This document shows, one piece after another, positions 1 through 5,619 of a stretch of DNA of 10,617 nt (positions are counted from its first letter, which is position 1; each line of letters opens with the position of its first letter). This DNA comes from Oscillospiraceae bacterium (GTDB lineage Bacteria > Bacillota > Clostridia > Oscillospirales > Acutalibacteraceae). Location of the stretch: the NCBI GenBank assembly GCA_029012165.1, contig JAQXLO010000049.1:1-10617 (forward strand), read 5' to 3'. Both the position numbers and the translations under genes were made by a program. The notes under the pieces are model-generated. The model saw nothing but the letters and a program-made list of their open reading frames with translations. It was not told the origin of the DNA and ran no database searches.

Positions 1-450
1 GTGCTCGGCGTCAAACATTGCCCGTGCGCCTGCCAGGGCGGCGTCCGTCAGCGGTGCACCGTTGAGACGGAAAAACTGACTGACCGTCTCGGCGTCCTCA
101 CACAGCAAGAAGTTGAGTGCATAGATATATTGCTTTTCGGCGGGCAGATTTATGTACGCCGCATCCATATCCGATTCTTTTTCCAGCTCGGACTGAATCT
201 GCAAAGCAAGGGCGTGCAGCAGCGCTTTGCCGTCTGCCTGCATGGCCTTTTCGGCGGTGAGATCGGCAAACCGTTGACGTAAGGCACGTTCCTGTCGAAG
301 CTTTTCCAAAACGGCGTCCCGTTCCCGGTTGCGCTTGCGGATGGAACGTGCCGCCATGATCCAGCCAAAGACCATCAGAACGACGGCGACGGCAAATACG
401 ATGGATAATTTTTTGTATTCCACAAAGGCGTGGAGCATTTCACGCAGCAT
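1..450 (-). CDS. Single-span membrane protein, C-terminus beyond window (hypothetical)
   Basis: An open frame of 150 codons runs from an ATG at 448-450 to the left edge without a stop, so the C-terminus is missing. The start has a GA-rich ribosome binding site (GAGGAAAA) just upstream and lies 17 bp after the rsmI stop, so it is probably the last visible gene of that operon. Residues about 17-34 form one hydrophobic membrane segment. A very basic stretch (R-S-I-R-K-R-N-R-E-R) follows, which by the positive-inside rule puts the C-terminal part in the cytoplasm. Residues about 40-90 are charged and helix-prone, possibly a short coiled coil. The last part contains L-P-A-E-K-Q-Y-I-Y-A-L-N and S-Q-F-F, which loosely recall the DUF4375/DMP19 family (usually L-P-x-E-x-x-x-x-Y-A-L ... 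Q-F-F). That likeness is from memory and weak. No function can be assigned. Confidence 0.8.
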   Translation of the reverse strand, partial: MLREMLHAFVEYKKLSIVFAVAVVLMVFGWIMAARSIRKRNRERDAVLEKLRQERALRQRFADLTAEKAMQADGKALLHALALQIQSELEKESDMDAAYINLPAEKQYIYALNFLLCEDAETVSQFFRLNGAPLTDAALAGARAMFDAEH

Positions 451-467
451 ACTTTTTCCTCTTTCTT

Positions 468-1292
468 TTATTGAACCAGTGCTTTGTAGATATCGCCCTT
501 TTTAAAGCCGCTTTCCTTGGCGGCGGCTTTGGCGGCATCGGAGGGGGAAGCGCCGTCGGCGACCATCGCCCTTGCCTTGGCGACAGCATCCTCCAGGGTG
601 ACTTCTTCGCACTGCGGGGCGGGTGCGCCCTCAACGATCAGCACGATCTCCCCCTTGGGTGGCACGGCTTCAAAGCGGGCAATGGCTTCGGAGAAGGTGG
701 TGCGGATGACCTCCTCGTAGATTTTGGTCAGTTCCCGCACAATGGCGATATTCCGTTCGCCAAACACGGCATACATATCCTGAAGCGTTGCCAGCAGTTT
801 GTGGGGCGCTTCATAAAAGATCATGGTACGCCGCTCCTGCTTGACCTCCTGCAAATGGGTGCGGCGGCTCTGCTTACTCACGCTCAGAAAACCCTCAAAG
901 GTAAATCGTCCTGCCGTCATGCCGGAGATCGCCAAAGCGGTGGCAAAGGCACACGGACCCGGCACAGCGCAGACCGGAACGCCGTGGTCGTGGCAGAGCC
1001 TGACCAGATCCTCGCCGGGGTCGGAAATGGCCGGCATCCCGGCATCGGTGACAAGGGCACAGTTTTCCCCGCCGAGAATGCGGGACAGTATTTCCTCGCC
1101 CCGTTCCCGGCGGTTGTGCTCATAGTAGCTGACAAGGGGTTTATGAATGCCGAAGTGATTCAACAGCTTGAGGGTGACACGGGTATCCTCGGCGGCAATG
1201 AAATCGCAGGATTCCAGCGTTTCGATGGCTCTGGGGGAGAAATCGCCCAGATTGCCGATGGGAGTGCCCACCACATAGAGAGTTCCGCTCAT
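468..1292 (-). CDS. rsmI: 16S rRNA (cytidine-1402-2'-O)-methyltransferase RsmI
   Basis: This 274-aa protein is close to the usual RsmI length. RsmI uses S-adenosylmethionine to 2'-O-methylate C1402 of 16S rRNA in the decoding centre, in the cytoplasm. The family signatures are in order: G-T-P-I-G-N-L-G-D (residues 9-17), A-A-E-D-T-R (33-38), T-D-A-G-M-P-A-I-S-D-P-G (82-93), V-P-G-P (110-113), F-E-G-F-L (132-136), and F-Y-E-A-P-H (159-164), with K-G-E-I-V-L-I-V-E-G near residue 215. The ATG overlaps the stop of the upstream methyltransferase gene in an ATGA arrangement (1289-1292), which suggests translational coupling. AAAGGA lies 7 nt upstream. In Bacillus subtilis the homologue (yabC) also lies close to the TrmN6-like gene yabB, which supports both calls. 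The lysine-rich C-terminal tail (about 245-274) looks like the small helical domain often seen at the end of RsmI proteins. Confidence 0.96.
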   Translation of the reverse strand: MSGTLYVVGTPIGNLGDFSPRAIETLESCDFIAAEDTRVTLKLLNHFGIHKPLVSYYEHNRRERGEEILSRILGGENCALVTDAGMPAISDPGEDLVRLCHDHGVPVCAVPGPCAFATALAISGMTAGRFTFEGFLSVSKQSRRTHLQEVKQERRTMIFYEAPHKLLATLQDMYAVFGERNIAIVRELTKIYEEVIRTTFSEAIARFEAVPPKGEIVLIVEGAPAPQCEEVTLEDAVAKARAMVADGASPSDAAKAAAKESGFKKGDIYKALVQ

Positions 1293-2020
1293 GATGTTGT
1301 CCTTTCATTTCGGTACAGTCCGTACATTTTTAACGCTTCCTCGGTGTAGGTGCCGTCCCGGTTTTTCAGAAACAGGGGCGGCTCGATAATCATGCCGCCG
1401 GATGCGCCCTTTTTGCCTTCGAGAAAGAATAAACTGGGTTTGGAGCTTTCGCTGTGGGAAAGCAGACGGATGCGCTTCGGCTCGATGCCGCTTTCCCGCA
1501 TACAGCAAATGGCATCCGTCAGCCGTTCGGGACGGTGACAGATGCAAAGTCTGCCGCCGAAACGCAGCAGTTTTGCGGCGGCATGGGTGATGTCGGGCAG
1601 CGTACAGGCGACCTCGTGGCGGGCGAGCAAAGCGGACGTCTGCCGGCTTTGCAGTCCGGCACGCATCGCCTTATAGGGCGGGTTCATGGTGACAAGGTCA
1701 AAGCTGTACAGCGGCACATCGCTCTCGGACAGCTGCCGCAGATCCTGACAGACAACGGAAAGCTTGTCCAGCCGGTGCCGTTCGACGGCGTCCCGGATCT
1801 GATCGCAGGCGTTTTCCTGAATCTCGACCGCAGTGATTTGTTTGCATAGACCGTCTCTGCAAAACAGCAGGGGAATGATCCCGCAGCCAGAACCCAAGTC
1901 ACAGGCGACCGTATTTTTCTTGGGAGCAGCAAATGCGGCCAGCAGGAGAGCGTCCGTGCCAAAGGTATGCACATCGGAGACGGTGACGGAAATCCCGCCG
2001 CCCAGATCCTCCTGCCGCAT
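1289..2020 (-). CDS. TrmN6-like tRNA (adenine-N6)-methyltransferase
   Basis: The 243-aa protein is a Rossmann-fold SAM methyltransferase of the YfiC/TrmN6 (COG4123) type. The E. coli member methylates N6 of A37 in tRNA1(Val). The N-terminus has the family pattern D-V-H-T-F-G-T-D-A-L-L-L (16-27). The SAM-binding loop is D-L-G-S-G-C-G (41-47), with the motif II acid in V-E-I-Q-E-N (65-70), and the catalytic N-P-P-Y (113-116) is typical of N6-adenine methyltransferases. I place the start at the ATG at 2018-2020 because AAGGAAG lies 8 nt upstream, overlapping the stop of the regulator gene. A longer frame to 2056 would add 12 unconserved residues and overlap the upstream gene. The stop overlaps the rsmI start by 4 nt. 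The exact tRNA substrate cannot be read from the sequence. Confidence 0.9.
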   Translation of the reverse strand: MRQEDLGGGISVTVSDVHTFGTDALLLAAFAAPKKNTVACDLGSGCGIIPLLFCRDGLCKQITAVEIQENACDQIRDAVERHRLDKLSVVCQDLRQLSESDVPLYSFDLVTMNPPYKAMRAGLQSRQTSALLARHEVACTLPDITHAAAKLLRFGGRLCICHRPERLTDAICCMRESGIEPKRIRLLSHSESSKPSLFFLEGKKGASGGMIIEPPLFLKNRDGTYTEEALKMYGLYRNERTTS

Positions 2021-2033
2021 GGTGTTCACTTCC

Positions 2034-2405
2034 TTAATCGTTTTCTTCGTAAGCACGGATGTGCTGTAAAAAAGCTTCCTTGTTTTGCGTGCTGCGGTAC
2101 AAAAGCACCAACTGCCGCTCGGAGCGGTCCAGAGACTGAAATTTTTGGACGTCCGATGTGTCTGCTGTTTCCGGCTCTGCGGTGTTCAGGGTCAGGTGCG
2201 TGGGACAATAGCGACAGCAGACCAGATCTTCCATGTGCAGCTTATACAGGGCGGAGAGTTTTTTCAGATGGCGGATCGCCGGTTCGGTTTTGCCGCATTC
2301 GTAGTATGCATATGTGGAACGGTTGATGCCAAGCATATCCGCAATGTCCTGCTGGGTATAGCCTGCATCCGTACGCAGCTGCTTGAGAAAATCCGAAAAT
2401 TTCAT
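2034..2405 (-). CDS. XRE-family transcriptional regulator
   Basis: This 123-aa protein has an N-terminal Cro/C1-type helix-turn-helix (residues about 3-61): F-L-K-Q-L-R-x-D-A-G-Y-T-Q-Q-D-I-A-D-M-L-G-I-N-R-S-T-Y-A-Y-Y-E-C-G-K-T-E-P. Both DNA-contacting helices and the usual Y-E-x-G-K-x-x-P end are clear. The C-terminal half is a short linker plus a helical stretch (S-L-D-R-S-E-R-Q-L-V-L-L-Y-R). A cluster C63-C64-R-Y-C67-P-T-H70 sits between them and might bind a metal or sense redox, though it may be chance. The start has a good GGAGGAA site 5 nt upstream (2411-2417) and its own near-consensus promoter. It is the first gene of the operon with the two methyltransferases and the membrane protein. 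XRE proteins of this kind often repress their own operon, which would be an inference here. Confidence 0.9.
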   Translation of the reverse strand: MKFSDFLKQLRTDAGYTQQDIADMLGINRSTYAYYECGKTEPAIRHLKKLSALYKLHMEDLVCCRYCPTHLTLNTAEPETADTSDVQKFQSLDRSERQLVLLYRSTQNKEAFLQHIRAYEEND

Positions 2406-2434
2406 AGGCGTTCCTCCGTTTCTTGTGCTTTTTC

Positions 2435-2463
2435 ATTATAATTGCTAAAAAAAAAGAAGTCAA
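2435..2463 (-). promoter_or_regulatory. SigA-type promoter of the regulator/trmN6/rsmI operon
   Basis: Read on the minus strand, TTGACT (2458-2463) and TATAAT (2435-2440) are separated by 17 nt. This is nearly consensus and lies 30 bp upstream of the XRE start. The 7-bp inverted repeat TAATTGC (2439-2445) / GCAATTA (2473-2479) overlaps its -10 edge and could be an operator. Confidence 0.85.
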
Positions 2464-2487
2464 TAGATTTCGGCAATTAAAAAGGGA

Positions 2488-2515
2488 TTGCAAACGGACA
2501 AAAAAAGTATATAAT
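2488..2515 (+). promoter_or_regulatory. Promoter of the HAD phosphatase gene
   Basis: TTGCAA (2488-2493) and TATAAT (2510-2515) are 16 nt apart, and the start codon lies 32 bp downstream of the -10. It is divergent from the regulator operon promoter, with the two -35 boxes 24 bp apart, so one bound protein could affect both. Confidence 0.75.
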
Positions 2516-2547
2516 GGAGAAAGATGTGGTGAAAAAGGAGTTACTGT

Positions 2548-3321
2548 ATGTTCGGCAAGACAAAGTATTTTATTGTGGATATGGACGGGACGTTTTATCT
2601 GGGGGACAAAATGATCCCCGGCGCAGATCAATTTGTGCAAAAAGTGCAAAATAGCGGCAGAGATTATTTCTTTTTCAGCAATAATTCTTCCCATTCCGCA
2701 GCGTCCTGCCGGGACAGACTGGAGAGGATCGGCTTTCCCGTGCCGGAAGAAAAAATTCTCCTGTCCTCCTTCGTGACGACTGCGTATATCAGGGCACACT
2801 ATCCCGGCAAAACGGTGTATCTTCTCGGCAACGGCAATCTGTACGACTGCTTCCGGCAGGCGGGTATCCCGCTGGAGGACGAAGCGCCGGATATCGTGGT
2901 TTTGGGTTTTGACACCGACCTTACCTATGAACGTATCCGCAAGGCGTGCAATTTCATCGCCAACGGAGCGGTTTACCTTGCCACACACCCGGACAGGAAC
3001 TGCCCGGTGGGCGGCGGATTTATGCCTGATGCCGGCTCGATGATCGAAATGTTTGCCGCTTCCACAGGAAAATATCCCGTTGTTCTCGGCAAACCGATGA
3101 CGCCGACGGTGGAGTATCTGGCGCAAAAGCTGCACTGCAAACCCGAGGAAATGGCGTTTGTGGGGGACAGGCTGGAGACGGATATCCGCATCGGCACCGA
3201 CCACGGCATTCCGACGGCGCTGGTTTTCAGTGGCGTGACAGACGCCAATACACTGAAGGCATCGTCTATCCGTCCGACGGTTGCGGTGGACAGTTTGCGG
3301 GATTTGGCGCTCTATTTATAA
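2548..3321 (+). CDS. HAD-superfamily subclass IIA phosphatase (NagD/YutF-like)
   Basis: This 257-aa cytoplasmic protein matches the length of Bacillus YutF and E. coli NagD. All four HAD motifs are present: D11-M-D13-G-T (nucleophile and acid/base), S44-N-N-S-S (motif II), K182 in L-G-K-P-M (motif III), and G-D207-R-L-E-T-D212 (Mg2+ binding). The G-G-G-F-M-P-D-A-G-S segment between motifs II and III belongs to the C2-type cap that defines subclass IIA. Relatives dephosphorylate small phosphate esters such as sugar phosphates, nucleoside monophosphates or 2-phosphoglycolate; the substrate here cannot be decided. AAGGAG (2535-2540) lies 7 nt before the ATG. It has its own promoter, and I see no convincing terminator in the 74 bp after its stop. 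Confidence 0.93.
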   Translation: MFGKTKYFIVDMDGTFYLGDKMIPGADQFVQKVQNSGRDYFFFSNNSSHSAASCRDRLERIGFPVPEEKILLSSFVTTAYIRAHYPGKTVYLLGNGNLYDCFRQAGIPLEDEAPDIVVLGFDTDLTYERIRKACNFIANGAVYLATHPDRNCPVGGGFMPDAGSMIEMFAASTGKYPVVLGKPMTPTVEYLAQKLHCKPEEMAFVGDRLETDIRIGTDHGIPTALVFSGVTDANTLKASSIRPTVAVDSLRDLALYL

Positions 3322-3395
3322 GCGGTGTTGGTTGAATTGTATCAAAGTAACAAAGATATGCCCAAAAATATGGTACATTTTTCCGGAATAAATAG

Positions 3396-3424
3396 TTGAC
3401 AAAAGTGCACGGAGACGGTATAAT
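3396..3424 (+). promoter_or_regulatory. Consensus SigA promoter of the secreted-protein/small-protein cassette
   Basis: TTGACA (3396-3401) and TATAAT (3419-3424) are both perfect consensus boxes with ideal 17-nt spacing. The start of transcription would fall near 3431, leaving a leader of about 42 nt before the TTG at 3474. The strength of the match predicts high basal expression. Its position also excludes upstream in-frame starts at 3396 and 3423, since these lie within the promoter. Confidence 0.9.
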
Positions 3425-3473
3425 GATTATACATAATTATGGGTATAAATGTAGGCATCGGAGGGGAAGAGCT

Positions 3474-4718
3474 TTGCGTACACTGAAAAAAACCACAGCC
3501 GTTTTATTGATCTTCGCACTGATGATCTCCGTTGCGGCATTGAGTGCATCGGCTCTGTCTTTGAGTGTGACGATCTCAGCGGTCTGTTCCGGTTCGGGAA
3601 CCATCAGCAACGGCTTTGAGTCCGGCGACAACACGGTGTCGCATACCTACACCATCGGCGACTCTGTCTCTTTGACGGCGAGTGCTGCGGAGGACTACGA
3701 GTTCCTGTTCTGGAAAAACAAAGAGACCGAGCGTATCCTGTCCTTTGACACGACATATACTTTCTCTGCCGCCACCTATCTGAGTTTGGAGGCAGTGTTT
3801 GATTTGCAGCAGAGCGTGATGAATGCAGAGGACAATGCCCACACGGTCATCTACCTGACCCAGGGGCAGAACATCCTGAGCATGCAGTCGGTCACGCTGG
3901 GCAGCACCAACGTTGGCGAGCCTTCCGAAAAACCCTTTATGGCGGGTCTGACCTTTGAAAAGTGGGATCATACGCCCGAGGAAATCGCAGCATCCGATGC
4001 ACGCATCTATGTGCGCCCGGTATACTCCGACACCAAAAAATCCTATGTGATTACCAAGATCGTTGACGGTCTTGCTGAGTCCGAGCAAATCGAATACGGC
4101 ACCAAGGCCAGAGTTTCTGCGCCGGAAGTGCTCAACGAGCAGGAGTTTTCCTACTGGATCGCCCGTGCCAAGGACGACACCATGGACGACGTGATCGTCA
4201 GCTACTATGCGGACTACGATTTCTTCGTGACGATGAACGTCACGCTGGAAGCCGTTTACGGCATGGACAAGGGCAGCGGTATTGCCACCCGTGTGGCGGG
4301 CGACATTCCCAACTTTGAAAAGTCCTCGGTCACCATCTATGAGGAGCACAGCGTGACGCAGGACTACACCGTGCTGCAGAGCGGCCTGATCTTCACCAGA
4401 GATATCTCCATCGGCAACAGTGACACACGGTTTGTCATCAATCCGAACGAGCCCCTGATTCGCAAGGGTACCTCGATCTACACCGAGCGGTACGGTACAT
4501 ACGGCGTCAACATCACCAACTGGGCCGCCAGCAAGACCGACAGCAACGGCGAGACGATCAACTACTACCCGCTTTTGTTCCTGCGCTCCTACATTGTGGT
4601 GCAGGATCAGGACGGCAATGCCATTACACAGTATAGCCCGATCTATGTGGTCGATTACATCAATACCACCTTTGTTGGTGTCATCGAGGGCGACAACTAC
4701 GAAGATCCCTTTGCTTAA
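3474..4718 (+). CDS. Secreted InlB-repeat surface protein
   Basis: I start this 414-aa protein at the TTG 3474-3476, which has GGAGG (3460-3464) 9 nt upstream and gives a classic signal peptide: M-R-T-L-K-K, a hydrophobic core at about 7-23, and a likely cut after A-S-A (residue 27). Three repeat modules follow at about 30-109, 114-188 and 190-263. The first and third resemble the divergent InlB B-repeat fold: a glycine-rich strand, G-D-S-V-S-L-T-A-S-A, F-L-F-W or F-S-Y-W, and T-L-E-A-V-Y. Residues about 275-414 form a beta-rich C-terminal region that is also present in the second such protein at 9574-10617. There is no LPXTG signal and no C-terminal membrane segment, so it is exported but its anchoring is unknown. 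It is the first gene of a cassette with two small proteins. Its ligand or function is not recognisable; a role in adhesion or the cell surface is inference. Confidence 0.88.
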   Translation: MRTLKKTTAVLLIFALMISVAALSASALSLSVTISAVCSGSGTISNGFESGDNTVSHTYTIGDSVSLTASAAEDYEFLFWKNKETERILSFDTTYTFSAATYLSLEAVFDLQQSVMNAEDNAHTVIYLTQGQNILSMQSVTLGSTNVGEPSEKPFMAGLTFEKWDHTPEEIAASDARIYVRPVYSDTKKSYVITKIVDGLAESEQIEYGTKARVSAPEVLNEQEFSYWIARAKDDTMDDVIVSYYADYDFFVTMNVTLEAVYGMDKGSGIATRVAGDIPNFEKSSVTIYEEHSVTQDYTVLQSGLIFTRDISIGNSDTRFVINPNEPLIRKGTSIYTERYGTYGVNITNWAASKTDSNGETINYYPLLFLRSYIVVQDQDGNAITQYSPIYVVDYINTTFVGVIEGDNYEDPFA

Positions 4719-4731
4719 ATTTGTTTGTCTG

Positions 4732-4752
4732 CGGGAAGTTACGTAATTCCCG
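4732..4752 (+). other. Hairpin between the secreted-protein gene and small protein 1
   Basis: CGGGAAGTTAC is followed directly by GTAATTCCCG, an inverted repeat of 10 bp with one bulged G. No T-run follows, so it is unlikely to terminate. It may be an mRNA processing or stability element between the two genes. Confidence 0.45.
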
Positions 4753-4785
4753 TTGGATAGAATAATGCTGAAAGGAGTACTCGAA

Positions 4786-4947
4786 ATGCGCAATTATCTC
4801 AAGCCGGCAATGGAGATGGAAGCTTTTGAAGTGGAAGATATCATTACCGCTTCTGCCCCTGCGATTATCGTCAGCCCGGATCCCTCCGAGCCTGAAATCG
4901 ACGAGTTCATGGCAGCTCCCGTCATCGATGCAGTCGATTTTAACTAA
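4786..4947 (+). CDS. Small acidic protein 1 of a paralogous pair (unknown function)
   Basis: A 53-aa protein starts at the ATG at 4786 with a strong AAAGGAG site (4771-4777) 8 nt upstream. The N-terminus M-R-N-Y-L-K-P-A-M-E-M-E-A-F-E-V-E-D-I-I-T-A-S-A aligns without gaps to the first 24 residues of the next gene's product, so it is a real gene. The rest is proline- and acid-rich (S-P-D-P-S-E-P-E-I-D-E-F) and ends A-A-P-V-I-D-A-V-D-F-N. It has no signal peptide, no membrane segment, no cysteine, and is strongly negative. The conserved head with a variable tail is the shape of a leader plus core, as in peptide precursors, but no modification enzyme or transporter is visible nearby, so this is only a possibility. 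From memory, similar short proteins beginning Y-x-K-P and containing D-V-I-x-x-S occur in other Clostridia without a described role. Confidence 0.85.
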   Translation: MRNYLKPAMEMEAFEVEDIITASAPAIIVSPDPSEPEIDEFMAAPVIDAVDFN

Positions 4948-4960
4948 TCTGCTGCACACC

Positions 4961-4990
4961 GCAGGCGGAGGTTGCCTTCGCCTGCATTTT
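4961..4990 (+). terminator. Hairpin with short T-run between the two small-protein genes
   Basis: GCAGGCGGAGG (4961-4971) pairs with CCTTCGCCTGC (4975-4985) over 11 bp, with one G-U pair and a TTG loop, followed by ATTTT. The stem is strong but the T-run is short, so partial termination or protection of the upstream mRNA 3' end is likely. This would lower expression of the second small protein relative to the first two genes. Confidence 0.6.
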
Positions 4991-5018
4991 CCGCGAATTG
5001 AAAAAGAGGTTGATTACA

Positions 5019-5339
5019 TTGCAGTTTTACAGAAAGCCTGAATTGAATATCGAAGCATTTGATGTGGATGACGTTATCATGCTTTCCGCAGGCAATATTG
5101 TGCCCGGCTCCACGACGACCACAGCTGCCGAGACGACCACGGAAGAGATCTTCGGTCCCGATATCGAGCAACCTGACTGGGCGCCTGCACCGATCGATGC
5201 AATGGAGGAGCAGGAAATCATGGGTGCTCCGAACCCCATCCAGCAAAGTGAGCTTCCGTTTGACACGGAGGTTTGGGGCGGCAACCCGATTCAAGAGGGT
5301 CTTAACGCCTTGTACGAGAACTTCCTGGAGCATTTTTAA
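5019..5339 (+). CDS. Small acidic protein 2 of a paralogous pair (unknown function)
   Basis: I start this 106-aa protein at the TTG 5019-5021, with AAGAGG (5004-5009) 9 nt upstream. Its first residues M-Q-F-Y-R-K-P-E-L-N-I-E-A-F-D-V-D-D-V-I-M-L-S-A then align gap-free with small protein 1. An in-frame TTG at 4998 would lie upstream of that ribosome binding site. After the shared head comes a threonine-rich stretch (S-T-T-T-T-A-A-E-T-T-T-E-E), then an acidic, proline-containing part with A-P-A-P-I-D-A-M (compare A-A-P-V-I-D-A-V in protein 1). It ends in an amphipathic-looking tail, L-N-A-L-Y-E-N-F-L-E-H-F. There is no signal peptide or membrane segment. Thr-rich linkers of this sort are common in extracellular clostridial proteins, which is at odds with the missing signal. 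Function unknown. Confidence 0.82.
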   Translation: MQFYRKPELNIEAFDVDDVIMLSAGNIVPGSTTTTAAETTTEEIFGPDIEQPDWAPAPIDAMEEQEIMGAPNPIQQSELPFDTEVWGGNPIQEGLNALYENFLEHF

Positions 5340-5363
5340 TCTGACCTCATATACATATACTTT

Positions 5364-5406
5364 AGCTGAACGAATAGTTCTCTCTATTTGTTCAGCTTCT
5401 TTTTTT
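5364..5406 (+). terminator. Intrinsic terminator ending the small-protein cassette
   Basis: AGCTGAACGAATAG (5364-5377) pairs with CTATTTGTTCAGCT (5384-5397) over 14 bp with one G-U pair and a TTCTCT loop. TCTTTTTTT follows directly. It lies 24 bp after the stop of small protein 2 and defines the 3' end of the three-gene unit. Confidence 0.93.
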
Positions 5407-5539
5407 AGGACGACATTTTGCACCGCCATTTGTGTGATCGTGCCGGTCATCGGAGCATCCCCGGCGAGGACTTCCTTCCTTTTTCTGTCGTTTAGACTTC
5501 ATTGACTAAAGGCACGCCATAAGACCTGCAAGTTTTCAC

Positions 5540-5559
5540 AAAGGCTTGAGCGAAACTTT
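5540..5559 (+). repeat. 20-nt inverted repeat, copy 1 (upstream of polA)
   Basis: AAAGGCTTGAGCGAAACTTT occurs here and, exactly, on the opposite strand at 9206-9225. The pair brackets polA and dus. The flanks of the two copies are not clearly similar, so the shared unit is about 20 nt. It ends 6 nt before a TATAAT box, so it could also belong to the polA promoter region. Confidence 0.85.
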
Positions 5560-5571
5560 TCATCGTATAAT
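5546..5571 (+). promoter_or_regulatory. Possible polA promoter (weak)
   Basis: A perfect TATAAT lies at 5566-5571, 48 bp before the polA start. The only -35-like box, TTGAGC (5546-5551), is just 14 nt upstream, which is short, and no extended -10 TG is present. The 213 bp between the cassette terminator (5406) and polA hold no other convincing promoter, RNA or gene. Confidence 0.35.
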
Positions 5572-5619
5572 AATCCCTGAAGAACCTGAATCATCTACCG
5601 TGTCAGAAAGGAAACCGCT

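Noticed and set aside
471..1349. Plus-strand open frame of 292 codons opposite rsmI
   Set aside because: Glycine-rich shadow of rsmI with no motif.
2021..2056. Longer N-terminus for the TrmN6-like methyltransferase
   Set aside because: It would overlap the regulator gene by 23 bp and lacks a ribosome binding site, whereas the ATG at 2020 has AAGGAAG at good spacing.
2242..3204. Minus-strand open frame of 320 codons across the HAD gene and the divergent promoters
   Set aside because: It runs through both promoters and part of the regulator gene in another frame; the translation is low-complexity and His/Arg-rich.
3396..3473. Longer N-terminus for the secreted protein (starts at 3396 or 3423)
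   Set aside because: These codons form the -35 and -10 boxes of a perfect promoter, and adding 26 residues would spoil the signal peptide. The TTG at 3474 has the ribosome binding site.
3576..4793. Minus-strand open frame of 405 codons opposite the secreted protein
   Set aside because: Antisense to a gene with promoter, signal peptide and repeats. Its own translation has no domain and no ribosome binding site of note.
4944..5450. Minus-strand frame of 168 codons opposite small protein 2
   Set aside because: It passes through the terminator hairpin and is antisense to a gene supported by its paralogue.
5407..5619. Searched for an RNA gene, riboswitch or small protein upstream of polA
   Set aside because: No stable conserved fold, no tRNA-like cloverleaf and no frame with a ribosome binding site. 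Only the 20-nt repeat and a lone TATAAT stand out.
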